Source: CAZSHX01 sp964606895 (GTDB taxonomy: Bacteria; Bacteroidota; Ignavibacteria; Kapaibacteriales; UBA2268). From it: a stretch of 64,000 nucleotides of DNA. Both the position numbers and the translations under genes were made by a program. The DNA is taken from assembly GCA_964606895.1 (NCBI GenBank), contig CAZSHX010000003.1, positions 47,292-111,291 on the forward strand. Direction: 5' to 3'. Under the pieces are notes generated by a model, which did not search any database, was not told the DNA's origin, and worked only from the letters and a program-made list of their open reading frames with translations. Below, piece after piece: positions 45,056 to 53,406 of this stretch (the stretch's first letter is position 1; each line of letters opens with the position of its first letter).

Positions 45056-46195
45056 ATGGACTATTTTTTAACTGAAGAGCAAATCATGCTTAAAGACATG
45101 GTTTCAAGATTTGCAAAAGAGAAAATCGCCCCTTTTGCTTCCGACAATGAAAAAAATCATCGTTTTCCTGAAGAAATAATCCGTGAAGCCGGTGAACTCG
45201 GGCTTATGGGTATTGCCTATCCAACTGAATACGGTGGAGCAGGTATGGATTATGTTTCCTATTTCCTTGCAGTCGAGGAGATTTCCAGATACTGTGCTTC
45301 AACAGGGGTTATTATTTCTGCTCATTCATCTCTTGTTTGCGATCCGATCTACCGTTTTGGAACAGAAGAGCAAAAACAAAAATATCTGCCTGATTTACTT
45401 TCCGGAAAGAAAATCGGCAGTTTTTCACTGACAGAAGCCGGAGCCGGTTCTGATGCAGGTAACACCAAAACAACTGCGATTCAGGATGGAGACAAATGGA
45501 TTTTAAATGGAGCAAAACTTTTTGCCACCAATGGTAAGGAAGCTGATGTATTTGTTCTGATAGCTTCTACTAATCCGGAACTTAAAACAAGAGGAGTTTC
45601 CGCATTTATTGTAGAAAGAGATATGCCGGGTTATAGCATTGGTAAAATTGAGAAAAAACTTGGAATTCGTTCATCTTCAACAACAGAAATTATTCTTGAC
45701 AATGTGGTGGTTCCCAAAGAAAATCTTCTCGGCGGATTAAATCAAGGCTTCAAAGTATCAATGGTTACACTCGATGGCGGAAGACTAGGAATTGCATCCC
45801 AGGCATTAGGTATAGCACGTGCTTCGATTGAAGATTCAGTTAAATATTCAAAAGAAAGATTTCAGTTCGACCAGCCTATTTCAAATTTCCAGGCAATACA
45901 ATGGATGCTCGCAGATATGTGGATGGAATACCAAGCCGCTTGGCTGTTGAATTATCGTGCTTCAATTATGAAGGACAGAGGAATGCAGTATTCAGCCGAA
46001 GCCGCAATGTCGAAGCTTAAAGCTTCGGAAGTTGCAATGGATTGTGCAAGAAAAGCAATACAAATTCATGGCGGTTATGGTTATACCGAAGATTTCAATG
46101 TTGAAAGATATTACCGTGATGCCAAAATTACTGAAATTTACGAGGGAACAAGTGAAGTTCAGAGAATGGTAATTGCCAGAAGTTTGTTGAAGTAA
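45056..46195 (+). CDS. Short-chain acyl-CoA dehydrogenase
   Basis: 379 aa, normal for the family. Flavin-contacting strand GSFSLTEAGAGSDAGN, the RSSSTTEIILDNVVVP middle sheet, and the C-terminal helices IHGGYGYTEDFNVERYYRDAKI. The likely catalytic base is Glu363 in YEGTSEVQR, the position used by short-chain/butyryl-CoA enzymes. It introduces a trans-2,3 double bond into an acyl-CoA and hands electrons to ETF, whose genes lie 3.5 kb downstream. IcmF follows after 28 bp, so butyryl-CoA or isobutyryl-CoA are good candidate substrates (inference). AGGAG precedes the ATG. Confidence 0.92.
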   Translation: MDYFLTEEQIMLKDMVSRFAKEKIAPFASDNEKNHRFPEEIIREAGELGLMGIAYPTEYGGAGMDYVSYFLAVEEISRYCASTGVIISAHSSLVCDPIYRFGTEEQKQKYLPDLLSGKKIGSFSLTEAGAGSDAGNTKTTAIQDGDKWILNGAKLFATNGKEADVFVLIASTNPELKTRGVSAFIVERDMPGYSIGKIEKKLGIRSSSTTEIILDNVVVPKENLLGGLNQGFKVSMVTLDGGRLGIASQALGIARASIEDSVKYSKERFQFDQPISNFQAIQWMLADMWMEYQAAWLLNYRASIMKDRGMQYSAEAAMSKLKASEVAMDCARKAIQIHGGYGYTEDFNVERYYRDAKITEIYEGTSEVQRMVIARSLLK

Positions 46196-46223
46196 TTTGT
46201 AAATATAAAATTCGGAAAGATAA

Positions 46224-49200
46224 ATGAACAAAATTAAAGTTTTAACTGCAACCTCGTTGTTTGACGGGCATGATGTGTCTGTTAACATATTCAGACGTTT
46301 ACTTCAGGCAAGGGGTGCAGAGGTTATTCATCTTGGTCACAACCGTTCAGTTCGGGAAGTTATTACGGTTGCTCTTCAGGAAGATGTTGATGCTTTGCTC
46401 ATCAGCTCTTATCAGGGTGGTCATAATGAATATTTTAAATTCCTTGTTGATGAACTGAAAAAGAATAATGCTTCTTCCAAACTCATTTTTGGTGGGGGTG
46501 GGGGAGTTATTCTGCCATCAGAAATCAAAGCACTCGAGGATTACGGAGTTGCAAGGCTGTATCATGCAATTGATGGTCAATCCCTTGGTATTTCAGGTAT
46601 TTCTGATGATATTATTAAAAGAATAACCGAGGTAAAATCGGGAATAGTATCCAATCAACCTGACCAAACAAGAATTTCTCGTAATTCAACCGAAAATCAT
46701 TTTGATTTAGCAGAACAACTTACCTATATCGAGGAAAATGTTAACGAGACTTCAGGGTTGAATGAATTAATGGAAATTTATCATTCAAATGATAAAAAGA
46801 AATCATTGGTTCTTGGTATAACTGGGACGGGTGGTAGCGGCAAAAGTTCATTAATTGATGAAATTATCGGCAGGTTTTTGAATCTGACTCAGGATATAAA
46901 TATTGGTGTTTTGGCGATAGACCCTTCAAAGACAAAATCAGGTGGTGCTTTGCTTGGCGACAGGATAAGATATAATCATATATATAACCCCAGAGTTTTC
47001 TTTCGCAGTTTTGCCACGAGGCAAAGTCTTAATGAATTGAGCGAAGCAATCCGCGATTCAATTTCTGTTCTGAAATCCTGCGGTTTTGACCTTATTATTG
47101 TCGAAACAAGCGGAATTGGTCAGGGCGACAGTAAAGTTTCCGATATCAGTGATTTAGCTATATATGTGATGACCGCAGAATTTGGTGCTCCAAGTCAGTT
47201 GGAGAAAATTGATATGCTTGATATTGCAGATTTCATAGTGCTTAATAAATTTGAAAAGCTTGGTTCAGAAGATGCTTACAGAGAACTAAGAATCAATTAT
47301 ATCAGGACACATCAGCTTAATGTTGCTCACAATATTCCTCTTGAAAATATTGAAATGCCTGTTTATGCAACAAGTAGCAACCAATTTAACAATCATGGTG
47401 TTAACAGATTATTCAAAGACCTATTGACAACTCTTGAGAAAAAGAACAGCACGAAATATGTTACAAATGATAAATTGATTGAATTGCTCCCTGTGGAACT
47501 AACCAAAGATTTTGGATTAATCAGCAACAGACGGGTTAACTATCTTGCTGAAATAGCTGATTCTATTAAGAATTATCATGAATCTGCTCTCGAACAGGGC
47601 AAAATTGCCGCTCAGGTTCAGGCTATCAAGGAAACTATGGCTCAAATTTCAGAACCTAAAGTTCTTTCCTCACTCAAATCAGTCTTTGAAAGCAAGTGGA
47701 GTTTACTTACTGAGGAATCCAGGAATTTACTTGCCGGATGGGATGAATGTAGCAAGAGCTATAAAGCAGATGAACTGAAATATAAAATTCAGAATAAAGA
47801 ATTCAAAATTGACTTGTACTTTACAAGTCTTTGCGGTTCGAAAATTCCAAAGATAGCATTACCTAAGTACTCATCATGGGAAGATTTGCTGAAGTATCTT
47901 TACAATGAGAATTTGCCAGGTTACTTCCCCTTTACCGCAGGTGTTTTTCCATTCAAAAGAACAACAGAAGATCCTAAGCGACAGTTTGCAGGTGAAGGTG
48001 GTCCTTCGAGAACAAATACCAGATTCCATTATTTATCCGCTGAAGATGATGCAAAACGTCTCAGCGTGGCATTTGACGGTATAACCTTATACGGCGAAGA
48101 CCCATCAACCGAAATGGATATTTACGGAAAAATAGGGGAGAGCGGTGTTTCAATCTGCACAATTGAGGATATGGATGAACTTCTGAAAGGTTTTGACCAA
48201 CTTGACCCTCTAACTTCTGTTTCAATGACGATTAATGCACCGGCACCCATTATGGTTGCTTTTTATTTTATGACAGCTTACAACCGTGAGCTTGAAAAGC
48301 TTACGAAGTCAGGAACAGTATTAACTGAAACTGAAAAAGAACAGTTAAAAATAAATACTTTCAGAAAACTTAGAGGTACTGTCCAAGCAGATATGCTCAA
48401 AGAAGATCAGGGGCAGAACACTTGTATTTTCTCAATAGATTTTGCAATGAAGTTAATAGGCGATTTGCAGGAATATCTTTCCAAGAAAGATATTAAAAAT
48501 TATTATTCATTAAGCATAAGTGGTTACCACATTGCAGAAGCAGGTGCAAATCCTATAACTCAACTTGCCTTTACATTGGCAAATGGGTTCACATATCTTG
48601 AATATTTTCTGAATCGCGGAATTGCGGTTGATGAATTTGCTCCTAACCTATCATTCTTTTTCTCGAATGGAATGGACCCCGAGTATTCAGTCATAGGTAG
48701 AGTAGCCCGAAGAATATGGGCAATTGCCATGCGAGATAAATACGGAGCTAATGATAAAAGCCAGAAACTCAAATATCATATTCAGACCTCGGGCAGGTCA
48801 CTTCACGCACAGGAAATTGATTTTAACGACATTAGAACAACTCTTCAGGGATTACTTGCTTTTTATGACAATTGCAATTCTCTTCATACAAATTCTTATG
48901 ATGAAGCAATTACTACTCCTACAGAAGAATCTGTCCGTCGCTCTATGGCAATCCAATACATTCTTTCGAATGAATTCGGAATGCTTAAAAATGAGAACCC
49001 TAATCAAGGTTCATTCATAGTGGATGAGTTAACTGACCTTGTTGAAGAAGCTGTTTTGAATGAATTTTATGCTATTTCGCGAAGAGGTGGAGTTCTTGGT
49101 GCTATGGAAACACAGTATCAAAGGTCAAAGATTCAGGAGCAATCTATGCACTACGAAGCACTTAAACAATCGGGAGAATATCCAATTATCGGAGTGAATA

Positions 49201-49472
49201 AATTTATCCGCGAAAGTACGGACAATCCTTATGAGAGAATGACAATTACAAGAGCTACTGAAGAAGAAAAAATGGAAAGATTAAACCAATTGAGTACATT
49301 CCAGAAAAACAGAGCAGATGGTTTGGAAAGTGCTATGAACAGATTAAAAGAAGTAGCATTAACAAGGGGAAATATTTTTGAAGAGCTCTTGAATACTGTT
49401 GAATTTGCATCTATGGGACAAATCACCCGTCTTCTTTATGAAATTGGCGGCAAGTACCGTAGAGGCATGTAG
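46224..49472 (+). CDS. icmF: Fused isobutyryl-CoA mutase (IcmF)
   Basis: 1082 aa, the fused architecture of IcmF. The N-terminal B12-binding domain has the base-off motif DGHDVS (Ser where the usual DxHxxG has Gly) and SSYQGGH. A MeaB-like G-protein chaperone domain follows with the P-loop GITGTGGSGKSS (about 198-209) and LNKFEKLG as the base-recognition segment. The TIM-barrel mutase domain comes last. RQFAGEGGPSRTN (about 585) has Phe and FAGEG as in isobutyryl-CoA mutases, where methylmalonyl-CoA mutases have a Tyr (YAGFS). It interconverts isobutyryl- and n-butyryl-CoA using adenosylcobalamin. Confidence 0.93.
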   Translation: MNKIKVLTATSLFDGHDVSVNIFRRLLQARGAEVIHLGHNRSVREVITVALQEDVDALLISSYQGGHNEYFKFLVDELKKNNASSKLIFGGGGGVILPSEIKALEDYGVARLYHAIDGQSLGISGISDDIIKRITEVKSGIVSNQPDQTRISRNSTENHFDLAEQLTYIEENVNETSGLNELMEIYHSNDKKKSLVLGITGTGGSGKSSLIDEIIGRFLNLTQDINIGVLAIDPSKTKSGGALLGDRIRYNHIYNPRVFFRSFATRQSLNELSEAIRDSISVLKSCGFDLIIVETSGIGQGDSKVSDISDLAIYVMTAEFGAPSQLEKIDMLDIADFIVLNKFEKLGSEDAYRELRINYIRTHQLNVAHNIPLENIEMPVYATSSNQFNNHGVNRLFKDLLTTLEKKNSTKYVTNDKLIELLPVELTKDFGLISNRRVNYLAEIADSIKNYHESALEQGKIAAQVQAIKETMAQISEPKVLSSLKSVFESKWSLLTEESRNLLAGWDECSKSYKADELKYKIQNKEFKIDLYFTSLCGSKIPKIALPKYSSWEDLLKYLYNENLPGYFPFTAGVFPFKRTTEDPKRQFAGEGGPSRTNTRFHYLSAEDDAKRLSVAFDGITLYGEDPSTEMDIYGKIGESGVSICTIEDMDELLKGFDQLDPLTSVSMTINAPAPIMVAFYFMTAYNRELEKLTKSGTVLTETEKEQLKINTFRKLRGTVQADMLKEDQGQNTCIFSIDFAMKLIGDLQEYLSKKDIKNYYSLSISGYHIAEAGANPITQLAFTLANGFTYLEYFLNRGIAVDEFAPNLSFFFSNGMDPEYSVIGRVARRIWAIAMRDKYGANDKSQKLKYHIQTSGRSLHAQEIDFNDIRTTLQGLLAFYDNCNSLHTNSYDEAITTPTEESVRRSMAIQYILSNEFGMLKNENPNQGSFIVDELTDLVEEAVLNEFYAISRRGGVLGAMETQYQRSKIQEQSMHYEALKQSGEYPIIGVNKFIRESTDNPYERMTITRATEEEKMERLNQLSTFQKNRADGLESAMNRLKEVALTRGNIFEELLNTVEFASMGQITRLLYEIGGKYRRGM

Positions 49473-49494
49473 GACATTTAATGATTTTTATATT

Positions 49495-49524
49495 AACAGA
49501 CAGATTTAATTAGTCTGCCTGTTA
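49495..49524 (+). terminator. Hairpin after icmF, possible attenuator
   Basis: TAACAGACAGA and TCTGCCTGTTA pair over 11 positions with one mismatch. The T-tract after it is poor, so termination may be partial and etfBA has its own -7 box. Confidence 0.5.
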
Positions 49525-49602
49525 AATTTCTTAAAATAATTTTAATTATTTATTATTAGAGTATGAAGAAAATTTAGTTCTAATTAAATTTTATTTTTTA
49601 CT

Positions 49603-49610
49603 TATATTTG
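49603..49610 (+). promoter_or_regulatory. TATATTTG, candidate -7 box for etfBA
   Basis: Exact TAnnTTTG match 38 bp upstream of the etfB start. Confidence 0.45.
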
Positions 49611-49648
49611 CAGTTTTTGAAAAAGTAAGTTTAACTTTCGGAGATAAA

Positions 49649-50395
49649 ATGAATATTCTTGTTTGTATTTCAAGAGTTCCTGACACCACTACACGAGTAG
49701 TTGTCGGGGCAGACAGCAAAACGATTGATGCCGGCGGCGTTAAATATATTCTCAATCCTTATGATGAATATGCTGTTGAAGAAGGTCTGAGATTAAGAGA
49801 GAAAAATGGTGGAACGGTAACAGCCGTTACAGTTGGGTCGGAGTCAGCTAAGGATATCCTCCGCACTTGTTTGGCTATGGGAGTTGACAAAGCAATGATT
49901 GTAAAATCTGAAGTTTTGTTTGATTCATTCTTTGTAGCCAACAATCTTGCCGATGTTGCAAAGGGATTAAATCCTGACATTATATTATTAGGCAAGCAAA
50001 GTATTGATTATGATTCATTACAGATTCCTTCAATTCTTGGTGAATTATTGGATATGCCTTCAATTTCTGTTGTTTCCAAACTTACTATTGATGGAAATAA
50101 TGTTCTTGCTGAACGAGACATTGAAGGTGGCAAAGAAGTTGTCGAAACTTCCCTGCCATGTATTATTTCTGCTCAGAAAGGGCTAAATGACCCACGTTAT
50201 CCCAAACTACCCGACATTATGAAAGCTAAATCCAAACCAATTGATGAAAAAAATGCGATTGATTCGGAAGCAAGAGTGACAGTCCTCGGTATGGAAATAC
50301 CTTCTAAGCAGAGAGCCGGTAAAATAGTTGGAGATTCTGATGCTGATATCAATGAAATCATTAGATTACTTCATGAAGAAGCTAAAATAATATAA
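49649..50395 (+). CDS. etfB: Electron transfer flavoprotein, beta subunit
   Basis: 248 aa. Opening strand MNILVCISRVPDTTTRV, YILNPYDEYAVEEGLRLREK, the AMP-site region GKQSIDYDS and the recognition-loop/helix block LPCIISAQKGLNDPRYPKLPDIMKAK that contacts acyl-CoA dehydrogenases. It forms a heterodimer with EtfA (next gene, 57 bp downstream) to carry electrons from acyl-CoA dehydrogenase to the quinone pool. CGGAGA precedes the ATG. Confidence 0.95.
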   Translation: MNILVCISRVPDTTTRVVVGADSKTIDAGGVKYILNPYDEYAVEEGLRLREKNGGTVTAVTVGSESAKDILRTCLAMGVDKAMIVKSEVLFDSFFVANNLADVAKGLNPDIILLGKQSIDYDSLQIPSILGELLDMPSISVVSKLTIDGNNVLAERDIEGGKEVVETSLPCIISAQKGLNDPRYPKLPDIMKAKSKPIDEKNAIDSEARVTVLGMEIPSKQRAGKIVGDSDADINEIIRLLHEEAKII

Positions 50396-50452
50396 TGAGT
50401 TAATGTATCCCAATTTTTAATTCTTAAATTGAAATTTATTAATGAGGAAAAA

Positions 50453-51421
50453 ATGAAAAAAATATTAATATACCTTGAGCCCAATAAAGATAATTTGAAG
50501 AGAGCTTCTTTTGAACTTGTTTCTGCCGCAAAATCTTTGTCTGCTCAATTGAACATTTCTTATGCAGGTTTGCTGATTAATGGAACTGAATCACAGGCTA
50601 AATTAGCCGGAGAGTATGGTTTAGGTGAAGTATATGTAGTCAATAACCCATTGCTTGCAAATTATTCATCTACCGGATATGCAAAGGTTATTGCTGATTG
50701 TGCCAAAACTACCGGAGCAGATATTCTGCTATTTGCAGGAAATTCAACCGGATTGGAACTTGCACCAAAAGTGGCGGCAAAACTTTCTGCCGGATATATT
50801 TCCGATTGTGTTTCTATGGAAGTAGCCGATAGTGATATTATTGCTAAAAAACCTGTTTATGCCGGTAAGGCTCAGATCTCATCAAAGATCAACACTGAAA
50901 CAAAAGTATTTTCTTTAAGACCAAATGTTTTCACAGCAGTTAAATCAGAAAAGAACATTGAAGTAAAAATTTTTGATGTTGCCATTACAGATTCAGATAT
51001 TAAGACCAAAGTAGTATCTTTGGCTAAGAATGAAGGCAAACTTGATGTTGCTGAAGCTGATATTATTGTTTCAGGTGGTAGGGGCATCAAGGGACCGGAA
51101 AACTATTCGCTGATTGAATCTCTTGCCGGAGCACTCGGAGGTGCTGTAGGTGCATCCCGTGCGGTTGTTGATTCAGGCTGGAGACCTCACACAGAACAAG
51201 TTGGGCAAACAGGAAAAACAGTTTCTCCTTCTTTCTATATAGCTTGTGGAATTTCGGGAGCAATTCAGCATCTTGCAGGAATGTCAACTTCAAAAATTAT
51301 TCTTGCAATCAATAAAGATAAAGATGCTCCAATTTTCAAGGTAGCTGATTATGGCATAGTAGGGGATATGTTTACCATAATTCCGAAATTAACAGAGAAA
51401 ATTCTTGAATTCAAAAAATAA
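50453..51421 (+). CDS. etfA: Electron transfer flavoprotein, alpha subunit
   Basis: 322 aa from ATG 50453, chosen because GAGG lies just upstream; the frame's earlier ATG at 50429 adds eight residues without a ribosome site. The C-terminal FAD domain is complete: SGGRGIKGPENY, GGAVGASRAVVDSGW, QVGQTGKTVSP, YIACGISGAIQHLAGM and FKVADYGIVGD. FAD sits in this subunit. Works with EtfB and the dehydrogenase upstream. Confidence 0.95.
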   Translation: MKKILIYLEPNKDNLKRASFELVSAAKSLSAQLNISYAGLLINGTESQAKLAGEYGLGEVYVVNNPLLANYSSTGYAKVIADCAKTTGADILLFAGNSTGLELAPKVAAKLSAGYISDCVSMEVADSDIIAKKPVYAGKAQISSKINTETKVFSLRPNVFTAVKSEKNIEVKIFDVAITDSDIKTKVVSLAKNEGKLDVAEADIIVSGGRGIKGPENYSLIESLAGALGGAVGASRAVVDSGWRPHTEQVGQTGKTVSPSFYIACGISGAIQHLAGMSTSKIILAINKDKDAPIFKVADYGIVGDMFTIIPKLTEKILEFKK

Positions 51422-51451
51422 CATTTTGATAATTGATTTTGAAAATTAAAG

Positions 51452-51486
51452 TACGGATGGATTTTGAATCTATCCGTATTTTTTTT
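51452..51486 (+). terminator. Intrinsic terminator after etfA
   Basis: TACGGATGGAT and ATCTATCCGTA pair over 11 positions (one G-T) followed by a run of eight T, 30 bp after the etfA stop. Confidence 0.85.
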
Positions 51487-51588
51487 CAGAGAAGATTATT
51501 GACTTTTGTTATTGATATTGCAATAATAATCACTTTAAAAAGTCAATTAATCGTAAATATCAGTTAAACAAATTACAAACTATTATTG

Positions 51589-52182
51589 ATGGAAAAAATA
51601 CAACTTGTTGTTCTTGGACTTACAGCTAATCCCGCGAGTGCGAATGCTTATGCCCTTATATTGAAAGAACTTGACGGGAATAGAAGACTGCCGATTATTA
51701 TAGGTGCTTTCGAAGCTCAGGCAATTGCTTTGGAGATTGAAGGCGTTCAACCGCCCAGACCTATGACACATGATTTGATGAAATCTGTGATTGATTCTTT
51801 AGGAGGAATGTTAACTGAAGTTTACATCAATGAGCTCAAAGATGGCACTTTTTATGCAAAAATTGTATTCGAAGATATAGGTGTCGAACTGGATGCAAGA
51901 CCAAGCGATGCTGTGGCCCTTGCAGTAAGAACAAATGCTCCTATTTTTGTTAATAGTGATGTACTTGATGAAACTGCTGTTCTACCACAAGGTGATGCAT
52001 CTGACTTTCCCGAGGATGATCAATCCCAATTTCTAAAGAATCAAAAAGACCCCAAATCAAAAAGACCTAAAACCAAATTGGAAATTCTCCAATCCCAACT
52101 CGACAAAGCTATCAATGATGAAGATTATGAAAAAGCTGTCCATTTGAGGGACGAGATGAAAAAACTGGTTGACAATTCTTAA
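51589..52182 (+). CDS. Bifunctional nuclease (BFN/DUF151) family protein with UVR motif
   Basis: 197 aa from ATG 51589; the frame can begin at a TTG one codon earlier. Residues 1-130 are the BFN/DUF151 domain (LPIIIGAFEAQAIALEIEG, RPMTHDLMKSVIDSLGG, LDARPSDAVALAVR). After a charged linker the last ~35 residues form a UVR (UvrB/UvrC) helical hairpin, LEILQSQLDKAINDEDYEKAVHLRDEMKKL. Members of the family show nuclease activity in plants and stand next to varied genes in bacteria; the exact role is uncertain. Confidence 0.85.
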   Translation: MEKIQLVVLGLTANPASANAYALILKELDGNRRLPIIIGAFEAQAIALEIEGVQPPRPMTHDLMKSVIDSLGGMLTEVYINELKDGTFYAKIVFEDIGVELDARPSDAVALAVRTNAPIFVNSDVLDETAVLPQGDASDFPEDDQSQFLKNQKDPKSKRPKTKLEILQSQLDKAINDEDYEKAVHLRDEMKKLVDNS

Positions 52183-52208
52183 CTAATAACCGACAAATAA
52201 GGTGAATA

Positions 52209-53099
52209 ATGGATTTTGCCAGGCAAGATTATAATAATATTGTTATAACTGGTTTCAATAATTATAAGGATTTTTTTGCTCGTGGTCTAGATTTAATTGC
52301 AGGTATTCATAGAACAAGTATAGAATCTGTTGACCAAATATTTGTATTTAATCTGGGTTTTGATGATGAAATAAAGCGTTTTCTAAATTCCATTCAAAAA
52401 GTAACTGTTTTAGAATTTCCTGATTATTTGAAAACTAAGTATTTTCCGGAGTTTTTAAAACCAAATATATTTGCCTGGAAATGTTATGCATTATGGGTAG
52501 CGAAGGATTTGGGAAAGAATGTTTTATGGCTTGATTCAGGAATTGTACCACTCAAAGACATAAAATCAGTTTTTCAAATAATTGAGAGGGAAGAATATTT
52601 CAATGTCTCATTAGAACAACCTCTTACCAATAAAGCTTGGACAACTCCCCGAGCATTAGAACTAATGCACGCTAATGAAAAAGAAATAAATGATCTTCAA
52701 ATCAGCATGAATATTTTTGGTTATAAATCTTTTTCAACCACACAGGAGATTATCAATAATGCTTTTGAGTATGCAAAAAATAAGGAGATTATGGAAGGTG
52801 ATAAAACCCGCCACCGACATGATCAAAGTGTATTTTCCATTTTAACTTCAAGATACAATCGCAAACGATATCCTTTAAATATTTATGCAGAAGCTCGGGG
52901 CATACTTTCCGATAAACAATTGTTCTATGCCCACCGTGGAAGGTTTCATAAATTAAAAGGATTGAAATACAAACCAAACGCAAAAGTTCCTAATATTTTA
53001 AATATCAAAATATTCTATTTGTATATCAAGTTAACTTTTAAAAAGAAAATCAGGTTTTTGATAGGAGATTTTATAAGAATATTTAAACATCGAATTTAA
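52209..53099 (+). CDS. Glycosyltransferase-like protein (GT-A fold, unassigned)
   Basis: 296 aa. No signal or membrane segment apart from a hydrophobic/basic C-terminus (IKLTFKKKIRFLIGDFIRIFKHRI) that could attach to membrane. The segment FAWKCYALWVAKDLGKNVLWLDSGIVPL resembles the strand-DxD region of GT-A glycosyltransferases (DSG in place of DxD), and RHRHDQSVFSIL fits the late His/Asp-Gln segment seen in such enzymes. The acceptor and donor are unknown. It begins 26 bp after the BFN gene and may share its transcript. Confidence 0.6.
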   Translation: MDFARQDYNNIVITGFNNYKDFFARGLDLIAGIHRTSIESVDQIFVFNLGFDDEIKRFLNSIQKVTVLEFPDYLKTKYFPEFLKPNIFAWKCYALWVAKDLGKNVLWLDSGIVPLKDIKSVFQIIEREEYFNVSLEQPLTNKAWTTPRALELMHANEKEINDLQISMNIFGYKSFSTTQEIINNAFEYAKNKEIMEGDKTRHRHDQSVFSILTSRYNRKRYPLNIYAEARGILSDKQLFYAHRGRFHKLKGLKYKPNAKVPNILNIKIFYLYIKLTFKKKIRFLIGDFIRIFKHRI

Positions 53100-53156
53100 A
53101 TAATATAATTTTTTCAATGGAATAATTTTTAGTTAGGGAAATCAGAATATTTTTTT

Positions 53157-53164
53157 TATTTTTG
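53157..53164 (+). promoter_or_regulatory. TATTTTTG, candidate -7 box of the tRNA gene
   Basis: TAnnTTTG match 23 bp before the mature tRNA 5' end, a suitable distance for a short leader. Confidence 0.5.
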
Positions 53165-53187
53165 TAATCCTATTTTTTAGGAAAAAT

Positions 53188-53264
53188 GCCGGAGTAGCTC
53201 AGTTGGTTAGAGCAATGGAATCATAATCCATGTGTCGGGGGTTCAAATCCCTCCTCCGGTACCA
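53188..53264 (+). tRNA. tRNA with CAU anticodon (probably elongator Met)
   Basis: 77 nt with encoded CCA. Acceptor GCCGGAG/CTCCGGT (first pair G-U), D-arm GCTC...GAGC, anticodon stem ATGGA/TCCAT around loop ATCATAA, and T-arm GGGGG-TTCAAAT-CCCTC with one G-T pair. CAU reads Met, or Ile (AUA) if C34 is lysidine-modified; the G1-U72 pair and sequence favour an elongator-type tRNA, but Met versus Ile2 is not settled by eye. It is not the initiator, which normally lacks a 1-72 pair and has GGG/CCC in the anticodon stem. Confidence 0.93.
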
Positions 53265-53302
53265 CCATTCATGATTGAAAAATACTACTCATGCTATTTT
53301 AT

Positions 53303-53330
53303 AAAAAAGGTTGCCGAGGCAACCTTTTTT
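53303..53330. terminator. Intrinsic terminator after tRNA (bidirectional)
   Basis: AAAAAAGGTTGCC and GGCAACCTTTTTT pair perfectly around a short GA centre with A- and T-runs on either side; it serves the tRNA and the convergent aminotransferase gene. Confidence 0.9.
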
Positions 53331-53406
53331 AATTCATTCAAATCAAATAGAAAGAAATAATGCCTTATTTATGTGAACCATCTCTTTTGGGTTTATATAA
53401 ATCAAC

